In this document: positions 1 to 7,726 of the stretch, in pieces
Layout of the letters: every line of letters starts with the position of its first letter
Position numbering within the stretch: the first letter of the stretch is position 1
Source of the DNA: Brevundimonas vesicularis
Lineage (GTDB): Bacteria > Pseudomonadota > Alphaproteobacteria > Caulobacterales > Caulobacteraceae
DNA: 64,000 nt
NCBI RefSeq assembly: GCF_027886425.1
Contig: NZ_CP115671.1
Span: forward strand, 2,666,001-2,730,000
Direction of reading: 5' to 3'
Program-made: the position numbers and the translations under genes
The notes under the pieces: model-generated
Seen by the model: the letters and a program-made list of their open reading frames with translations, nothing else
Told to the model about the DNA's origin: nothing
Databases searched by the model: none

Positions 1-310
1 GGAGCCCATGTTCATTCCCTCGACCCATGCCTCGTCGATCGGGCTGATCATCAACGAACTGCTGACCAATGCGATCAAGCACGGCTTCCCCGAGGATCGC
101 GGCGGCCGATTGCAGGTCTCGGCCAAAAGAACGGAACAAGGCGGCCAGGTCGTTGTTCAGGACGACGGCCCCGGCATTCCCGGCGCTGCGCATCAGGGAT
201 TGGGCAAGACTTTGATCGGTCGTCTTTCAAAGCAGATCGGCGGCAAGACGCTGTGGCTGCCAGCCGACCCCGGAACGCGCGCGGTCGTCGACTTCCCCGT
301 GAGCGGCTAG
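1..310 (+). CDS. Sensor histidine kinase, C-terminal ATPase end (partial)
   Basis: The reading frame is open to the left edge, so only the C-terminus is present. It shows an HATPase_c fold: an N-box (NELLTNAIKHGF) about 16-27 residues after the first visible Met, a G1 box (DDGPGIP) and a G2-like segment (GLGKTLIGRL). The N-box style and the short ATPase end resemble HisKA_2/HWE kinases, which are common in alphaproteobacteria, but the phosphoacceptor domain lies outside the window so the subclass is inferred. The stop codon is followed directly by the GTG of a response regulator, so the two are probably co-transcribed and act as a pair. The sensed signal cannot be told from this fragment. Confidence 0.85.
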   Translation, partial: EPMFIPSTHASSIGLIINELLTNAIKHGFPEDRGGRLQVSAKRTEQGGQVVVQDDGPGIPGAAHQGLGKTLIGRLSKQIGGKTLWLPADPGTRAVVDFPVSG

Positions 311-766
311 GTGCGCGGCGCCGGGCCTCACTTCGACATCCTGGTCGTCGAGGACGAGGCCCTGCTTGTGATGGACCTCGAGGCGATGCTTGAGGACGAA
401 GGCCACCGGCTGGTCGGAGAAGCCATGTCCCTGAGTGAGGTCGAGTCGCTGTCGCTCGACGCGCCGCCCGACATCGCCTTTGTCGACATCCAGCTGGCGG
501 ACAACTCCAGCGGTCTGGACGTGTGTCGCCTGATCAAGGATCGCTGGCCGTCCACAGCCGTCGTCTTTCTGACGGCAAACCCCAAGATGATCCCCGAGGA
601 CTTTCTGGGCGCGCACGGCGTGATCCCAAAGCCCTTCTCACGGTCCGGCCTGCTGTCGGCGATGCGCTTCATTCAGCAGGGCATAAGCGATCCGCCGCCC
701 CGCCAGGACAGGCCGCAAAGTTTCATCCCCGCACCGGCGATCGATCGGGCGTGGGCACGCGGATAA
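311..766 (+). CDS. Single-domain response regulator
   Basis: The 151-residue protein is a receiver domain with no output domain. The acidic pair is D15/E16, the phosphoacceptor is D59 (FVDIQLAD), the switch Thr is T88 (FLTANP) and the conserved Lys is K107 (PKPF). About 30 residues rich in Pro and Arg follow the domain. It begins with GTG immediately after the kinase stop codon, implying translational coupling. Stand-alone receivers with this sequence style are often partners of HWE/HisKA_2 kinases. It probably works by protein-protein contact or phosphotransfer rather than DNA binding. The pathway it feeds is unknown. Confidence 0.85.
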   Translation: MRGAGPHFDILVVEDEALLVMDLEAMLEDEGHRLVGEAMSLSEVESLSLDAPPDIAFVDIQLADNSSGLDVCRLIKDRWPSTAVVFLTANPKMIPEDFLGAHGVIPKPFSRSGLLSAMRFIQQGISDPPPRQDRPQSFIPAPAIDRAWARG

Positions 767-873
767 GGCGCTGTTGACAAAACTTCGCCGCACCTGTTCC
801 AGACTAGTTCAGGGTTGCGCCATTCCCGGGGAATCGCGCGATCATCGCCAACGATCCGATCCGAGGAACCTTC

Positions 874-1518
874 ATGGCCGACACTGAATCCCGCTTCGCC
901 CGCATGAGCCGTCGTGCGGCCATCACCGGCGCCGCACTGGCGACCATGGCTTTGGCGGCCTGCGGCGGCGGCGCCAAGGGTGCGGCCGAGGGCGACATGG
1001 GTCTGGGCGCGCCCGAAGGCGCCAAGGTCACCGTGGTCGAATACGCCTCGGTCACCTGCCCTCACTGCGCCCTGTGGCAGAAGAACACCTGGCCGGCGTT
1101 CAAGGCCAAATACGTCGACACCAACAAGGTCCGCTATGTCTTCCGCGAACTGCCGACCCCGCCGGTCGACGCCGCCACTGCCGGCTTCCTGGTGGCGCGC
1201 TGCGCCGGTCCGGACAAGTATTTCGACGTGGTTCACCAGCTGATGGCGACGCAGCAGGAGATGCTGACGTCCTCGCCGCGCGACTGGCTGCTGCGCACCG
1301 CCCAGGCCGCTGGCCTGTCCGAGCAGCAGTTCAACGACTGCGTCACCGACAAGGACGCCGTCGCCGCCATGGAGAAGCGCGTGCAGGCCGCGCGCGCCCA
1401 GGGCGTGACCGGCACCCCGGCCTTCTACGTCAACGAAACCCAGGTCATCTCGCCCGGCGGCGAAGGCGCCAGCCTGGCCGACCTGTCCACCGCCATCGAC
1501 GCGGCCCTGGCCAAGTAA
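874..1518 (+). CDS. DsbA-like thiol oxidoreductase, lipoprotein
   Basis: The 214-residue protein has a thioredoxin fold with a CPHC active site at residues 62-65 and the cis-Pro loop TPAF near residue 182. It belongs to the DsbA/DSBA-like family (thioredoxin_4), which oxidises or isomerises disulfides in the periplasm. The N-terminus carries an Arg pair, a hydrophobic stretch and a lipobox (LAAC, Cys30), so it is probably a membrane-anchored lipoprotein; the RR could indicate Tat export, which is inference. A GAGGAA ribosome-binding site precedes the ATG. A paralogue with a CSHC site follows 15 bases downstream, so the two form an operon and may have divided redox roles. Confidence 0.9.
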   Translation: MADTESRFARMSRRAAITGAALATMALAACGGGAKGAAEGDMGLGAPEGAKVTVVEYASVTCPHCALWQKNTWPAFKAKYVDTNKVRYVFRELPTPPVDAATAGFLVARCAGPDKYFDVVHQLMATQQEMLTSSPRDWLLRTAQAAGLSEQQFNDCVTDKDAVAAMEKRVQAARAQGVTGTPAFYVNETQVISPGGEGASLADLSTAIDAALAK

Positions 1519-1533
1519 CCGAGGCCAAATCAG

Positions 1534-2145
1534 ATGATGCGACGCGCCTTCATCGCCGCCGGTTTCGCCTTCGCCGCCCTGACCGGCGGTTTGGCGACGC
1601 CGGCGCTCGCCGCCGATGCGCCCCCGCCCGTCACGGCCCAGGATCATATCCTGGGTCGGGCGAATGCGCCGGTCACGGTGATTGAATACGCGTCCTTCAC
1701 CTGCTCGCACTGTGCGGACTTCCACAACACCGTGCTGCCGGCCTTCAAGGCCAAATACATCGACACCGGCAAGGTCCGGCTGGTTCACCGCAACCTGCCG
1801 ACCGCGCCCGCCAATGTCGCCGCCGCCGCGGCTGCGGTCGCCCTGTGCGCCGCGCCCGAACGCTATTTCGACGTGGCGGCCGTCTTCATGCGCGATCAAG
1901 CCAGCCTGCAGACCACCGGCGCCCAACCCTGGTTCGCGGCCGGTATCGCCGCCAGCGGCAAGACCCGCGAGCAGATCGAGGCGTGCCTGAACGGCCCGAC
2001 CATCCGTACGGCCCTCGACGCCCAAATCGAGGGTGCGCGCGCCGCAGGCGTCGCCGGCACGCCCACCTTCTTCGTCAACGGGACGATGGTGATGGAGCAT
2101 TCGCTGGAGGCCCTGTCGGCCGCCATCGATCCGCTGCTTCGGTAG
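1534..2145 (+). CDS. DsbA-like thiol oxidoreductase, periplasmic
   Basis: The 203-residue protein is paralogous to the gene just upstream. It has a cleavable Sec-type signal peptide (Ala-rich, likely cut after about residue 27) instead of a lipobox, a CSHC redox site at residues 57-60 and a cis-Pro motif GTPTFFV near the C-terminus. The central dipeptide SH instead of PH should alter redox potential relative to its neighbour. It is predicted to act on periplasmic disulfides. Spacing to both neighbours is short (15 bases to the first dsb gene, 12 to smc), so transcription into smc is plausible. Confidence 0.9.
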   Translation: MMRRAFIAAGFAFAALTGGLATPALAADAPPPVTAQDHILGRANAPVTVIEYASFTCSHCADFHNTVLPAFKAKYIDTGKVRLVHRNLPTAPANVAAAAAAVALCAAPERYFDVAAVFMRDQASLQTTGAQPWFAAGIAASGKTREQIEACLNGPTIRTALDAQIEGARAAGVAGTPTFFVNGTMVMEHSLEALSAAIDPLLR

Positions 2146-2157
2146 TCCGCCAGGACG

Positions 2158-5100
2158 ATGCAGTTCCAGCGCCTCCGGCTCGTCGGCTTCAAGTCGTTCG
2201 TCGATCCGGCGGAGGTGCACATCGAATCCGGCCTGACCGGCGTCGTCGGCCCGAACGGCTGCGGCAAGTCCAACGTCCTTGAAAGCCTGCGCTGGGTCAT
2301 GGGCGCCAACTCAGCCAAGGCCATGCGCGGCCAGGGCATGGACGACGTCATCTTTGCCGGCGCCGCTGGCCGTCCTCCGCGCAGCCACGCCGAAGTCAGC
2401 CTGACCATCGACAATGCGCAGCGCCGTGCGCCCCAGCCCTTTACCGACAGCCCCGTGCTGGAGGTGTCGCGCCGGATCGACCGGGGCCAGGGTTCGACCT
2501 ACCGCATCAACGGCAAGGAGGTGCGCGCCCGCGACGTCCAGCTGCTGTTCGCCGACGCCTCGACCGGCGCCAACTCGCCCGCTCTGGTGCGTCAGGGCCA
2601 GATTTCGGAACTGATCGCCGCCAAGCCGCAGAACCGCCGGCGCATTCTAGAAGAGGCGGGCGGCGTCGCCGGTCTGCACACCCGTCGGCACGAGGCCGAG
2701 CTGCGCCTCAAAGCCGCCGAGACCAACCTGGACCGGCTGGACGACATCGGCCGCGAGCTGGAGACGGCGCTGAACCGGCTGAAGCGCGAAGCCCGCCAAG
2801 CCGAGAAATACAAGAAGATCTCGGCCGAGATTCGCGCCCTTCAGGCCGCCCTGCGCTATGTGCGCTGGAACGACGCGCGCCTGGCCGCAGAGGCCGCCGC
2901 CGCCGAACTGCGCGAGGCCGACCGGGCGGTGGCCGACACCACGACCGCCGCCGCCGCCGCCCAGACGGCCGCCCTGTCCGCTCAGGACGCTCTGAAGCCC
3001 GCGCGAGAGGAGGACGCCGTCGCCTCCGCCCTGCTGCACCGCGCCAGCCTGGAGCGCGATCGGCTGGACATGGCTGAACAGGCGGCCCGCGCGGAAGTGG
3101 ATCGCCTCAAGGCCGAGGCCGTCCGCATCGCCGCCGACGCTGCTCGCGAAGACGGCATGGCCGCCGACGCCCAGCGCGAACTGGATCGGCTCGATAACGA
3201 ACTGGCCCGGCTGAAGGCCGAGATCGCCGGCGCCCCCGAACGCGGTCCCGAACTGGACAAGGCTCTGACCGCCGCTGAGGACGCCCGCAAGGCCGCCGAC
3301 GGCGAGGTCGAACGGCTGGCGGGTATGCTGGCCGCCGTCGAGGCCCGCGCCAATGCCGAGACAGCCCGCAAGCGCGACGCCGAGGGCCGGCTGGCCCGCA
3401 TCACCGCCCAGCACAATCAGGCCCGACGCGAACGCGAGGCTCTGGGGCCGCTGGAAACGCCCGAGTTGGAAACCGCCCGCCAGGCGCTGGAAACGGCGCA
3501 GGCCGACCTTGCCGCGGCGCGCGACGCCGTCGAGGCCGCTGAGGCCACACGCGGCGACCTGGCCCGCGCCGAACAAGAGGCCCGCACCGCCGCCCGCGCC
3601 GCAGAGGACCGGTTGGGCCGGCTTCAGACCGAGGCGCGCGGCCTGGCCCAACTGCTGGTCACCGGCAAGCGCGACCATCCCCCCGCCTTGGACAAGGTCC
3701 GCGCCGACAAGGGCTACGAGGCCGCCCTCGCCGCCGCCCTAGGCGACGATCTGGACGCGGCGCTGGACGCCCGCGCCGCCGCCTATTGGGCTGGGGCAAA
3801 CGCGCCCTCCCCGTCCTGGCCCGCCGGGATCGCGCCCCTTTCCGACCATGTCCGGGCCCCGGAACAGCTGACCGCTCGCCTCGCCCTGTGCGGCGTCGCG
3901 CCTAAGGCCGAGGCGGCCCGGCTGGCTCAGACCCTGCCGCCCGGTGCGCGCCTGGTGACGGTCGAGGGCGATCTCTATCGCTGGGACGGGTTCGTCAGCC
4001 GCGCCGAGGCGCCGCGGCCGGCCGCCGTGCGCCTGGCCCAGCGCACGCGCCTGGCCGAGCTTGAAGCCGAGATCGACAAGGGCAGACCGGCGCTGGATCA
4101 GGCGCAGGCGGCCCAGAAGGCGGCGACGGAAGCCTTCCGCGCCGCCGAAGAGACGGTCAAGGCCGCGCGCCTGAAGCCCTTCGCCGCCGACAAGGCCGTG
4201 ACCGCCGCTCGTGACCGCGTCGAGACCCTGGCCCGCGAACAGGCCCGCCGCGAGGCCCGCGCCCAGGCCCTGGACGACACCGTGAGCCGGCTGGCGGCCG
4301 ACGCAGCCGAGGCGCAAGCCGCCCTGGACGCCGCCCAGACCCCCGACGCCCCCTCCGAGACGATCGCCGGCCTGCGCGACGAACTGACGGCCGCCCGCGC
4401 CACGGCCGACGCCGCCCGCGCCGCCGCCCAGACCGCCCGCTCGGACCGCGACGCCGAGGCCCGCGATCGTCAGGGCCGCGAGCAGCGGCTGGGCAGCCTG
4501 ACCCGCGCTCGCGAAGGCTGGGTCACGCGGTCCAGGGACAGCGCCGGCCGCGTCGCCGCCCTGGCCAAGGACGCCGACCGGACGGCCGCCCTGCTGAAGC
4601 AGGCCGAGGTCGCGCCCCAGGGCTTCGCCGAACAGCGCGGCAAGCTGCTGGACACGCTGGTCGCCGCCGAACAGCGGAAACAGGCGGCGTCGGACGCCAT
4701 GGCCGTCGCGGAGACCCAGGCGACCGAGGCCGACCGCGCATCGCGCGCCGCCGAGACCGCCGCGTCACAGGCCCGCGAGGCGCGCGCCGGCCTGGCCGCC
4801 CGCGCCGAGACCGCCGCCGAGAAGCTGGCCGAGGCCGAAACCACCCTGCGCGAGACGGCGCAGATGTCGCCGCAGGAGCTGGGTCAAAAGCTGACCGACG
4901 ACGCCATCGCCCGCCCGCCCGACGCCGCCGGCGCCGAGAGCCTGCTCTACGGGCTGGAGCGCGAACGCGAGGCTCTGGGGGCCGTCAACCTGCGCGCCGA
5001 GGACGAGGCGGTCGAATACGGCGAGCGGCTGAACAGCATGAAGTCGGAGCGCATCGACCTGACCCAGGCGATCGCCAAGCTGCGCGACGGCATCGACGAG

Positions 5101-5595
5101 CTGAACGCCGAGGGCCGTGAGCGGCTGGTGGCGGCGTTCGACGTGATCAACGCCAACTTCAAGACGCTGTTCGAGGCCCTGTTCGGCGGGGGCCAAGCCG
5201 AGCTGAAGCTGGTCGAGAGCGACGACCCTCTGGAGGCGGGGCTGGAGATCTACGCCTGCCCGCCCGGCAAGCGGTTGTCGGTCATGAGCCTGATGAGCGG
5301 CGGCGAGCAGGCGCTGACGGCGGCGGCCCTGATCTTCGGCGTCTTCCTCGCTAACCCCGCGCCGGTCTGTGTGCTGGACGAGGTGGACGCGCCGCTGGAC
5401 GACGCCAACGTGGACCGCTTCTGCCGGATGCTGCACGAGATGCGCAGCCGCACCGACACCCGCTTCATCGTCATCACCCACAACCCCGTGACCATGAGCC
5501 GGATGGACCGGCTGTACGGCGTGACCATGCCCGAACGCGGCATGAGCCAGCTGGTCAGCGTGGACCTGAAACAGGCGGAGACCCTGATCGCATGA
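2158..5595 (+). CDS. smc: Chromosome segregation protein SMC
   Basis: The 1145-residue protein is the condensin ATPase that organises and segregates the chromosome with ScpA/ScpB. The N-terminal head has a Walker A motif at residues 31-38 (GPNGCGKS). Two long Ala/Arg/Glu-rich coiled-coil arms flank a hinge at about residues 500-620. The C-terminal head has the ABC signature LMSGGEQ near residue 1045 and Walker B with the D-loop (CVLDEVDAPLDD) near 1070. Length matches full bacterial SMC. The stop overlaps the next gene by four bases. ScpA and ScpB are not in this window. The preceding dsb genes suggest a conserved but functionally unrelated neighbourhood. Confidence 0.97.
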   Translation: MQFQRLRLVGFKSFVDPAEVHIESGLTGVVGPNGCGKSNVLESLRWVMGANSAKAMRGQGMDDVIFAGAAGRPPRSHAEVSLTIDNAQRRAPQPFTDSPVLEVSRRIDRGQGSTYRINGKEVRARDVQLLFADASTGANSPALVRQGQISELIAAKPQNRRRILEEAGGVAGLHTRRHEAELRLKAAETNLDRLDDIGRELETALNRLKREARQAEKYKKISAEIRALQAALRYVRWNDARLAAEAAAAELREADRAVADTTTAAAAAQTAALSAQDALKPAREEDAVASALLHRASLERDRLDMAEQAARAEVDRLKAEAVRIAADAAREDGMAADAQRELDRLDNELARLKAEIAGAPERGPELDKALTAAEDARKAADGEVERLAGMLAAVEARANAETARKRDAEGRLARITAQHNQARREREALGPLETPELETARQALETAQADLAAARDAVEAAEATRGDLARAEQEARTAARAAEDRLGRLQTEARGLAQLLVTGKRDHPPALDKVRADKGYEAALAAALGDDLDAALDARAAAYWAGANAPSPSWPAGIAPLSDHVRAPEQLTARLALCGVAPKAEAARLAQTLPPGARLVTVEGDLYRWDGFVSRAEAPRPAAVRLAQRTRLAELEAEIDKGRPALDQAQAAQKAATEAFRAAEETVKAARLKPFAADKAVTAARDRVETLAREQARREARAQALDDTVSRLAADAAEAQAALDAAQTPDAPSETIAGLRDELTAARATADAARAAAQTARSDRDAEARDRQGREQRLGSLTRAREGWVTRSRDSAGRVAALAKDADRTAALLKQAEVAPQGFAEQRGKLLDTLVAAEQRKQAASDAMAVAETQATEADRASRAAETAASQAREARAGLAARAETAAEKLAEAETTLRETAQMSPQELGQKLTDDAIARPPDAAGAESLLYGLEREREALGAVNLRAEDEAVEYGERLNSMKSERIDLTQAIAKLRDGIDELNAEGRERLVAAFDVINANFKTLFEALFGGGQAELKLVESDDPLEAGLEIYACPPGKRLSVMSLMSGGEQALTAAALIFGVFLANPAPVCVLDEVDAPLDDANVDRFCRMLHEMRSRTDTRFIVITHNPVTMSRMDRLYGVTMPERGMSQLVSVDLKQAETLIA

Positions 5596-6005
5596 TCGCC
5601 CTGCTGCTCGCGCTCGCCGATCCTCAGCTGGTCCCGACCGGCGTGGGGCGGTTCGCCATCTATGCCGACGCCGCCTCGATCGAACGCGAGGGCGACGTGG
5701 CGCGGATGCGGGAGCTGCAGGTGACCGAGGCGGGATTCAAGGTCGGAGACGTGACCTATGTCGGAGGCTGGTCGCGGTGGGCGTTCGACTGCCGCGCGAG
5801 GACGGCGGATCGGCGGGACTTCTCCTCTTTGAAGGCGGACGGGACAGAAGGGCCGGCGACGCCCGACGCCGCCCCCGCCTATGACGCCGCGCCGGGCGGG
5901 GATGCAGCCGAGCTGCTGGCCATCGCCTGCGGAGCCGAACGGCCGGCCCAGGCGCTGACGCTTGAGCAGGCCATCAGCCAGGGACAAAGGGCGCTGGCGG
6001 ACTAA
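5592..6005 (+). CDS. Hypothetical protein, possibly surface-adhesin E-like
   Basis: The 137-residue protein starts with an ATG that overlaps the smc stop codon (ATGA), so it is translationally coupled to smc. The first residues are short and hydrophobic (MIALLLALA), a possible truncated signal sequence. The body contains a YADAASIEREGD segment and a VGGWSRWAFDC segment, resembling small surface-adhesin E-like proteins in which a stored variable such as acidity or conductivity is compared; this match is from memory and weak. Two Cys residues could pair in the periplasm. The DUF559 element begins 13 bases after the stop. Confidence 0.65.
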   Translation: MIALLLALADPQLVPTGVGRFAIYADAASIEREGDVARMRELQVTEAGFKVGDVTYVGGWSRWAFDCRARTADRRDFSSLKADGTEGPATPDAAPAYDAAPGGDAAELLAIACGAERPAQALTLEQAISQGQRALAD

Positions 6006-6017
6006 GCCTCTTGCCAT

Positions 6018-6066
6018 CTCCCTCCCCTTCAGGGGAGGGTGGTTGAGCGCAGCGAGACCGGGTGGG
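6018..6066 (+). repeat. REP-like inverted repeat, left end of DUF559 copy 1
   Basis: Two hairpins are joined by GTGG. The first has arms CTCCCTCCCC and GGGGAGGG around TTCA; the second lies in the GAGCGCAGCGAGAC segment. Its reverse complement recurs at 6414-6459. Confidence 0.75.
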
Positions 6067-6077
6067 CGCGGCCCAGA

Positions 6078-6464
6078 ATGGCGAAGATCGCAAAAGCCCG
6101 AGCGATGCGAAAAGCCATGAGCCCGCCGGAGGCGAGGCTTTGGTTGGCTCTGCGCGACCTTCGAAAACAAGGTTTTCATTTCCGACGCCAGCATCCTCTC
6201 CTCGGCTATTATGTCGACTTCATTTGTCTCCGACGCGGTTTGGCGGTGGAGGTCGATGGCGGTTCGCACGAGGGGCGTGGCGACTGGGACGCCCGCCGTG
6301 ACGCCGCATTGGCTCATCACGGCGTAAAGACACTGCGCATAGCGGCCTCCGATGTTCGGGATCGACTCCCGGATGTCATGGATTTCATTCTTCGCGAACT
6401 GATGGCGGCCGCCCCCACCCGACCGCTTCGCGGCCACCCTCCCCGAGGCGGGGAGGGAGACTAG
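6078..6464 (+). CDS. DUF559 domain protein (Vsr-like PD-(D/E)XK nuclease)
   Basis: The 128-residue protein has the DUF559 pattern: a basic N-terminal helix with SPPEARLWLALR, then FRRQHPLLGYYVDF, then LAVEVDGGSHEGR, then a DAALAHHGVKTLRI segment. The Asp of YVDF and the Glu/Asp of EVDG are the likely metal-binding residues of a Vsr-like endonuclease fold; the family's biochemical role is poorly known. I chose the ATG at 6078 because it is just inside the left repeat; a GTG at 6039 would add 13 repeat-encoded residues. The last 18 or so residues are encoded by the right inverted repeat. It converges on and overlaps the MscS gene. Confidence 0.75.
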   Translation: MAKIAKARAMRKAMSPPEARLWLALRDLRKQGFHFRRQHPLLGYYVDFICLRRGLAVEVDGGSHEGRGDWDARRDAALAHHGVKTLRIAASDVRDRLPDVMDFILRELMAAAPTRPLRGHPPRGGEGD

Positions 6465-7560
6465 AGGGTTCGCCTTGCGGCCATTCGATACGGTCGCGCG
6501 GCAGGGCCTCGCGGCATTCGTCGCGCATGAAGGCCATCAGCTTCTCGCGGATCTCGCAGCGCAGGTCGAAGGCGACCGGGGCCGAGCGGGCGCTGGCCAG
6601 GCAGCGCACCTGAAGCACGCGTTCGGTGATGTCGGTGACCTGCATCACCTGCACGTCGCCGTCCCAGTGTTTGGACGCCTTGACGATGCCCTCGAAGGCG
6701 GTGCGCAGCCGGTCGATGGGCGCTTCGTAATCGACGTAGAAGAAGGCCACGCCGATCAGGCGGGCGTTCTCGCGCGTCCAGTTCTGGAAGGGCTTGGTGA
6801 TGAAGTAGGACAGGGGCAGCACCATCCGGCGCCAGTCCCAGAGCTTGACCACCACATAGGTCGAGGTAATTTCCTCGACATTGCCCCACTCGTTCTCGAC
6901 GATGACGGCGTCGTCCAGGCGGATGGGCTGGGTCAGGGCGATCTGGATGCCGGCGACCATGTTCGTCAGGATCGGCTGAAGCGCCAGACCGGCGATGATG
7001 CCGACGACGCCAGCCGAGGCCAGCAGGCTGACGCCCCACTGACGGAAACCGGCGATAGTCATCAGGGCCAGGCCCACGGTGACGATGAACAGCACGACCT
7101 TGGCCACCCGCTGCAGGATGCGGGTCTGGGTCAGGTGCTTACGGGCCAGCAGATTGTCCTCGACGGCGATATTGTACCGCTTGAGGTGCATGACCGACCA
7201 CATGTCGAGCACGCCCGACGCCATCCAGCCGAGGGTCAGGATGAACAGGAACAGCAGAGCGCTGCGGATATCCTCGGACGGGCCGGGATCCATCGGCGAG
7301 ACGGTCACGCCGATGCCGATGCCGATGATGATGATCAGAACGCGCAGCTTGACCCGGGCGCGTTCGACCACGCCGCGCCAGAAGAGATCCTTGTTCCGAA
7401 CGACGCGACGCAGGATGGCGAAGACGATCTTGTGCGTCAGCCAGCCGCCGCCGACGAAGACCAGCAGGACCAGGCCGATGACCGCCCATTCGGGCAGCCA
7501 GTCGAACCGGTGCCACAGGGCGCGAATCTGGCGGGTGACGGCGATGATTTCGGGAGGCAT
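6385..7560 (-). CDS. Small-conductance mechanosensitive channel (MscS family)
   Basis: The 391-residue protein has about four to five N-terminal membrane segments, the third-helix pore segment ASAGVVGIIAGLALQPILTNMVAG near residues 175-200 and a cytoplasmic beta domain (IRLDDAVIVENEWGNVEEI). It belongs to the MscS family that releases solutes on hypo-osmotic shock. Residues 368-391 are translated from the right inverted repeat of the neighbouring DUF559 element and the sequence just beyond it, so the native stop appears to have been lost and a Pro/Gly/Arg-rich tail gained. The gene converges on and overlaps the DUF559 gene by 80 bases. Homologues should end near the EWPQGEP segment if this reading is right. 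Confidence 0.9.
   Translation of the reverse strand: MPPEIIAVTRQIRALWHRFDWLPEWAVIGLVLLVFVGGGWLTHKIVFAILRRVVRNKDLFWRGVVERARVKLRVLIIIIGIGIGVTVSPMDPGPSEDIRSALLFLFILTLGWMASGVLDMWSVMHLKRYNIAVEDNLLARKHLTQTRILQRVAKVVLFIVTVGLALMTIAGFRQWGVSLLASAGVVGIIAGLALQPILTNMVAGIQIALTQPIRLDDAVIVENEWGNVEEITSTYVVVKLWDWRRMVLPLSYFITKPFQNWTRENARLIGVAFFYVDYEAPIDRLRTAFEGIVKASKHWDGDVQVMQVTDITERVLQVRCLASARSAPVAFDLRCEIREKLMAFMRDECREALPRDRIEWPQGEPSSLPPRLGEGGREAVGWGRPPSVREE
6414..6459 (-). repeat. REP-like inverted repeat, right end of DUF559 copy 1
   Basis: This is the inverted partner of 6018-6066. Read on the minus strand it begins CTCCCTCCCC and ends GGGTGGG. It encodes the C-termini of both DUF559 (plus strand) and the MscS channel (minus strand). 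Confidence 0.75.
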
Positions 7561-7596
7561 GAGCTTCCTAACGCGTCAGGGCCGAGAGGGTTGATG

Positions 7597-7724
7597 TCTC
7601 CTCCCTTTCGCGGAGCGATGGGGAGGTGGCGCGGCGCGCCCTTCGCGCCGTGACGGAGGGGTTCCTTCGGCGCGAAAACCCCTCCACCGCTACGCGGTCC
7701 CCCTCCCCACACGTGGGGAGGAGA
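7597..7724. repeat. REP-pair (gene-less inverted repeat pair) between mscS and murG
   Basis: Two REP-like units face each other. The left begins TCTCCTCCC with hairpins GGTGGCGCGGCGCGC/GCGCCG and GGAGGGGTT; the right ends with AACCCCTCCACC, a hairpin CGCTACGCG and CCCCACACGTGGGG followed by AGGAGA. The same arrangement occurs at 54021-54157 next to the second DUF559 gene. No gene lies between the arms, so this looks like a non-autonomous, MITE- or BIME-like derivative. It ends two bases before the murG stop codon. Confidence 0.75.
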
Positions 7725-7726
7725 CA

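Larger units (their letters stand above)
6018..6459 (+). mobile_element. DUF559 nuclease element with inverted terminal repeats (copy 1)
   Basis: A DUF559 gene is bracketed by inverted repeats: left 6018-6066 and right 6414-6459. Both start from the outside with CTCCCTCCCC, then a short hairpin loop, then GGGGAGGGTGG, then a second hairpin and GGGTGGG. The second hairpin differs in sequence between the two ends, but both can pair. The ends lie close to the stop of the upstream gene and inside the 3' end of the convergent MscS gene. There is no obvious target-site duplication. I infer a REP-like mobile or formerly mobile unit; activity is not shown. Confidence 0.6.

Noticed and set aside
774..806. 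Sigma-70-like promoter before the first dsbA gene
   Set aside because: TTGACA at 774-779 is good but there is no acceptable -10 at 16-18 bases; left as a possibility only.
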